Positions 62,369-64,000 of a DNA stretch of 64,000 nt are shown here, in pieces. Within the stretch, counting starts at the first letter, position 1; each line of letters begins with the position of its first letter. The translations under genes and the position numbers were made by a program. Origin of the DNA: Panagrolaimus kolymaensis (taxonomy: Eukaryota; Nematoda; Chromadorea; Rhabditida; Panagrolaimidae); assembly GCA_028622995.1 (NCBI GenBank), contig JAJQJQ010000014.1, positions 2,108,001 to 2,172,000 on the forward strand. Direction: 5' to 3'. The notes under the pieces were generated by a model that saw only the letters and a program-made list of their open reading frames with translations, had not been told where the DNA came from and did not search any database.

Positions 62369-63009
62369 TCATCCAATATGAACGACAACATACCATCCAA
62401 AAAGAACCATTCCAACAGCAATTTTTAAAGCATCAAATTTTGAAACATTGATTCCATTTGGATCTATTGTTGGAAGAACTTTAGGTTTTCTACCGGTGTC
62501 TTCCGCAAGTTTTGGATCACATTCACCATCTTTTAGTTGAGAACGATCAATGTCATGTCCTTTAACCTAAAAAATTCCATATCGCAAAAGTTGTAAAGAA
62601 ATAAACGAAGAAGAAAAAACTCACAGCTTCTTCCAATGCATCTACTGAACAATAAAGCAAATTTTCACATGTAACAGCAGTATAGTACTTTGAAAATTTT
62701 GGATCAGTATTTTCTTTGTAAGCGCAAATATGATTATCTTCTTCACATGCATGAACACGATACATTACACCATCAACTACACAACGAAATCCAGCACAAT
62801 CACCTTCACATGTGGTAGAAACAAATTTAGCTAAAAAGTAATTATAACATTCGAAAGATAGATTGAAAAAAAATAACCCACAATAGAGCCGTTCTTAAAA
62901 ATTCTTTGTTGTACAATCACCATCATACTGACATGAAGCAGGACCATAAATTGAATGACCATAACAAATGATTGAAGCAAAAACAGCCAAAAAAAACGAC
63001 GACCTTCAT
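62369..63009 (-). pseudogene. Family L ten-cysteine protein, copy 3, first exon damaged
   Basis: Exons 2 (62830-62625) and 3 (62566-62369) are intact and keep all the family cysteines (TCEGDCAGFRC, ACEEDNHIC, TCENLLYC, EC) and the C-terminal DALKIAVGMVLFGWYVVVHI. In exon 1 (from 63009) the ATG frame is lost at a run of eight T; seven would restore the signal-peptide frame AVFASIICYGHS. After CTTKNF a TAA follows, and the donor would be the poor GTGGGT. A gene model using another first exon is possible but none was seen. Confidence 0.6.
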
Positions 63010-63388
63010 TTTTGATTGAAAAACTGAGCAAAAATGAATGAAACAAAAAAACAAAATGCATTGGATTTTTTTTACTCAAGTAAAATGACTACCGAAAATC
63101 TTTTTTATGCAAATTAAATGTTTTTTTCTTCTTTTTTTAATTTAGCGAAAACCGACATTTTTATTTTTTATTATCTGGGAATCATTAAAAAAAACAACCA
63201 AAAAAATAAAATTTTTATGATGGCCTATCTTTTTATTATTTCATAGTAATAGCGGCTCATTTCTTTTGTTTTTTTATTGCTGTATTTATTCTTTTTTTTT
63301 GGTTTCAGTCTCACGCATGTAAAAAAAAATTTACGAAAAATTATAACATTGAAAAAAAAGAATCGTACAATAGCAAAAATAATTGAGG
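63010..63388. other. Divergent intergenic region
   Basis: Lies between family L copy 3 (minus) and the lectin-like gene (plus). AT-rich, no clear TATA box. Confidence 0.3.
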
Positions 63389-63987
63389 ATGTGGAAAGGT
63401 ATGCTTTTTTGGATTCTCTCTATTTTAGTCAATGGCGGCGGCGTATTTGCTGCTGCTAATGAAAATAATTTAGCTAATTTTTATTGTATTGATAAAACTT
63501 GGGAATTAGCTGCCCCATGTGGGGAAGCATTTTGCTATAAAAAAGTTGATCCAGCTACAGTAGAAATTTTTCGATTTTATGGTGCCATGTATAATTATTG
63601 TGGCAAAGTTCAACCTGGCGCTAATTATGTTTCAATTCATTGTCTTAAAGAAGATGAATATTTGCGTAAGGAATTTTATTTTTTACAATATTCAATTTTA
63701 AAAAATACTAAATCCCTGAAATTTTTCAATAAAATAGACTTTTTTTGGGCATAAAAAAGTTAAACAAAAAATATGTATGTTTTTTAGGAAGAAAAGCCCC
63801 ACAAAAAAACGATAAACATTTTAATTTTTTTGATCTCAAAAGGAAAAAAATTTAAATATGCACAGATTTCATAAAAAAATTTGATTAAATAAATTAAATA
63901 AAAAAAACTTTATAAATATTTTTAGGCAAATTCGGACAATTTTGGATTGGTTTATTCATAAATCGCTTTACTCGATGGCACCCAGAT
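63389..63987 (+). CDS. C-type lectin-like secreted protein, 5' part only
   Basis: Two exons are visible, 63389-63665 and 63926-63987, joined in phase 1, with a GTAAGA donor at 63988. The gene continues past the window. MWKGMLFWILSILVNGGGVF begins a signal peptide, cleaved near FAAA. The following sequence fits the start of a C-type lectin-like domain: CYKK, an early cysteine (YNYC), a YVSIHCLKEDEYL block, then FWIGLF...RWHPD, which is the WIGL motif and the Trp/Asp before the sugar-binding loop. The EPN/WND calcium residues would lie beyond the edge, so carbohydrate binding cannot be judged. Nematodes have many such secreted lectins, often linked to immunity. Confidence 0.72.
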
Positions 63988-64000
63988 GTAAGACAAATAA

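Overview
The window looks like nuclear DNA from a nematode. It is very AT-rich with long A and T runs, and its genes are split by mostly short GT-AG introns ending in TTTTTAG or TTTCAG. The gene set fits: a DUF229 protein, a nematode-style serpentine receptor, a class 1 semaphorin, C2HC (FLYWCH-like) zinc-finger genes and a C-type lectin-like gene. The exact clade cannot be settled by eye. Exon limits were worked out by hand from splice signals, reading phase and paralogue comparison.

Layout. (1) 1-7 kb, plus strand: three related genes with C-x2-C...H-x-C repeats. The first is cut by the window edge and the third carries a frame break. A 284-bp hAT-type MITE with a perfect 8-bp target duplication lies between the first two. 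(2) 7.6-10.5 kb: an intact eight-exon DUF229 gene. (3) 10.5-34.7 kb: about 24 kb with almost no coding signal. It holds one tRNA-Val(AAC), a decayed tRNA-like sequence, a diverged 0.5-kb tandem duplication, a decayed reading-frame remnant, a probable solo LTR and microsatellites. It ends at a semaphorin gene and is probably that gene's regulatory region. (4) 34.7-41.8 kb: an eight-exon, 864-residue transmembrane semaphorin. (5) 43.4-45.7 kb: a small secreted-peptide gene, then a broken reverse-transcriptase element (Penelope-like by inference) whose tail holds a hammerhead-ribozyme core in an unusual strand order and three hairpins. Beyond it lie fragments of the two gene families found further right. 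(6) 46-49.2 kb: a serpentine receptor gene and a small secreted protein with one LDL-receptor class A module that has two extra cysteines. (7) 49.7-63 kb, minus strand: a tandem cluster of two interleaved families. Family T has five multi-pass membrane proteins of about 300-345 residues with the same five-exon plan. Family L has three small secreted ten-cysteine proteins with a hydrophobic C-terminus. (8) 63.4 kb to the end: the 5' part of a C-type lectin-like gene.

The clearest candidates for something undescribed are the T/L membrane-protein cluster and the retroelement tail with the permuted hammerhead. In that tail all three helices and all core nucleotides are present, but a single RNA copy has its strands in an order suited to assembly between two copies.
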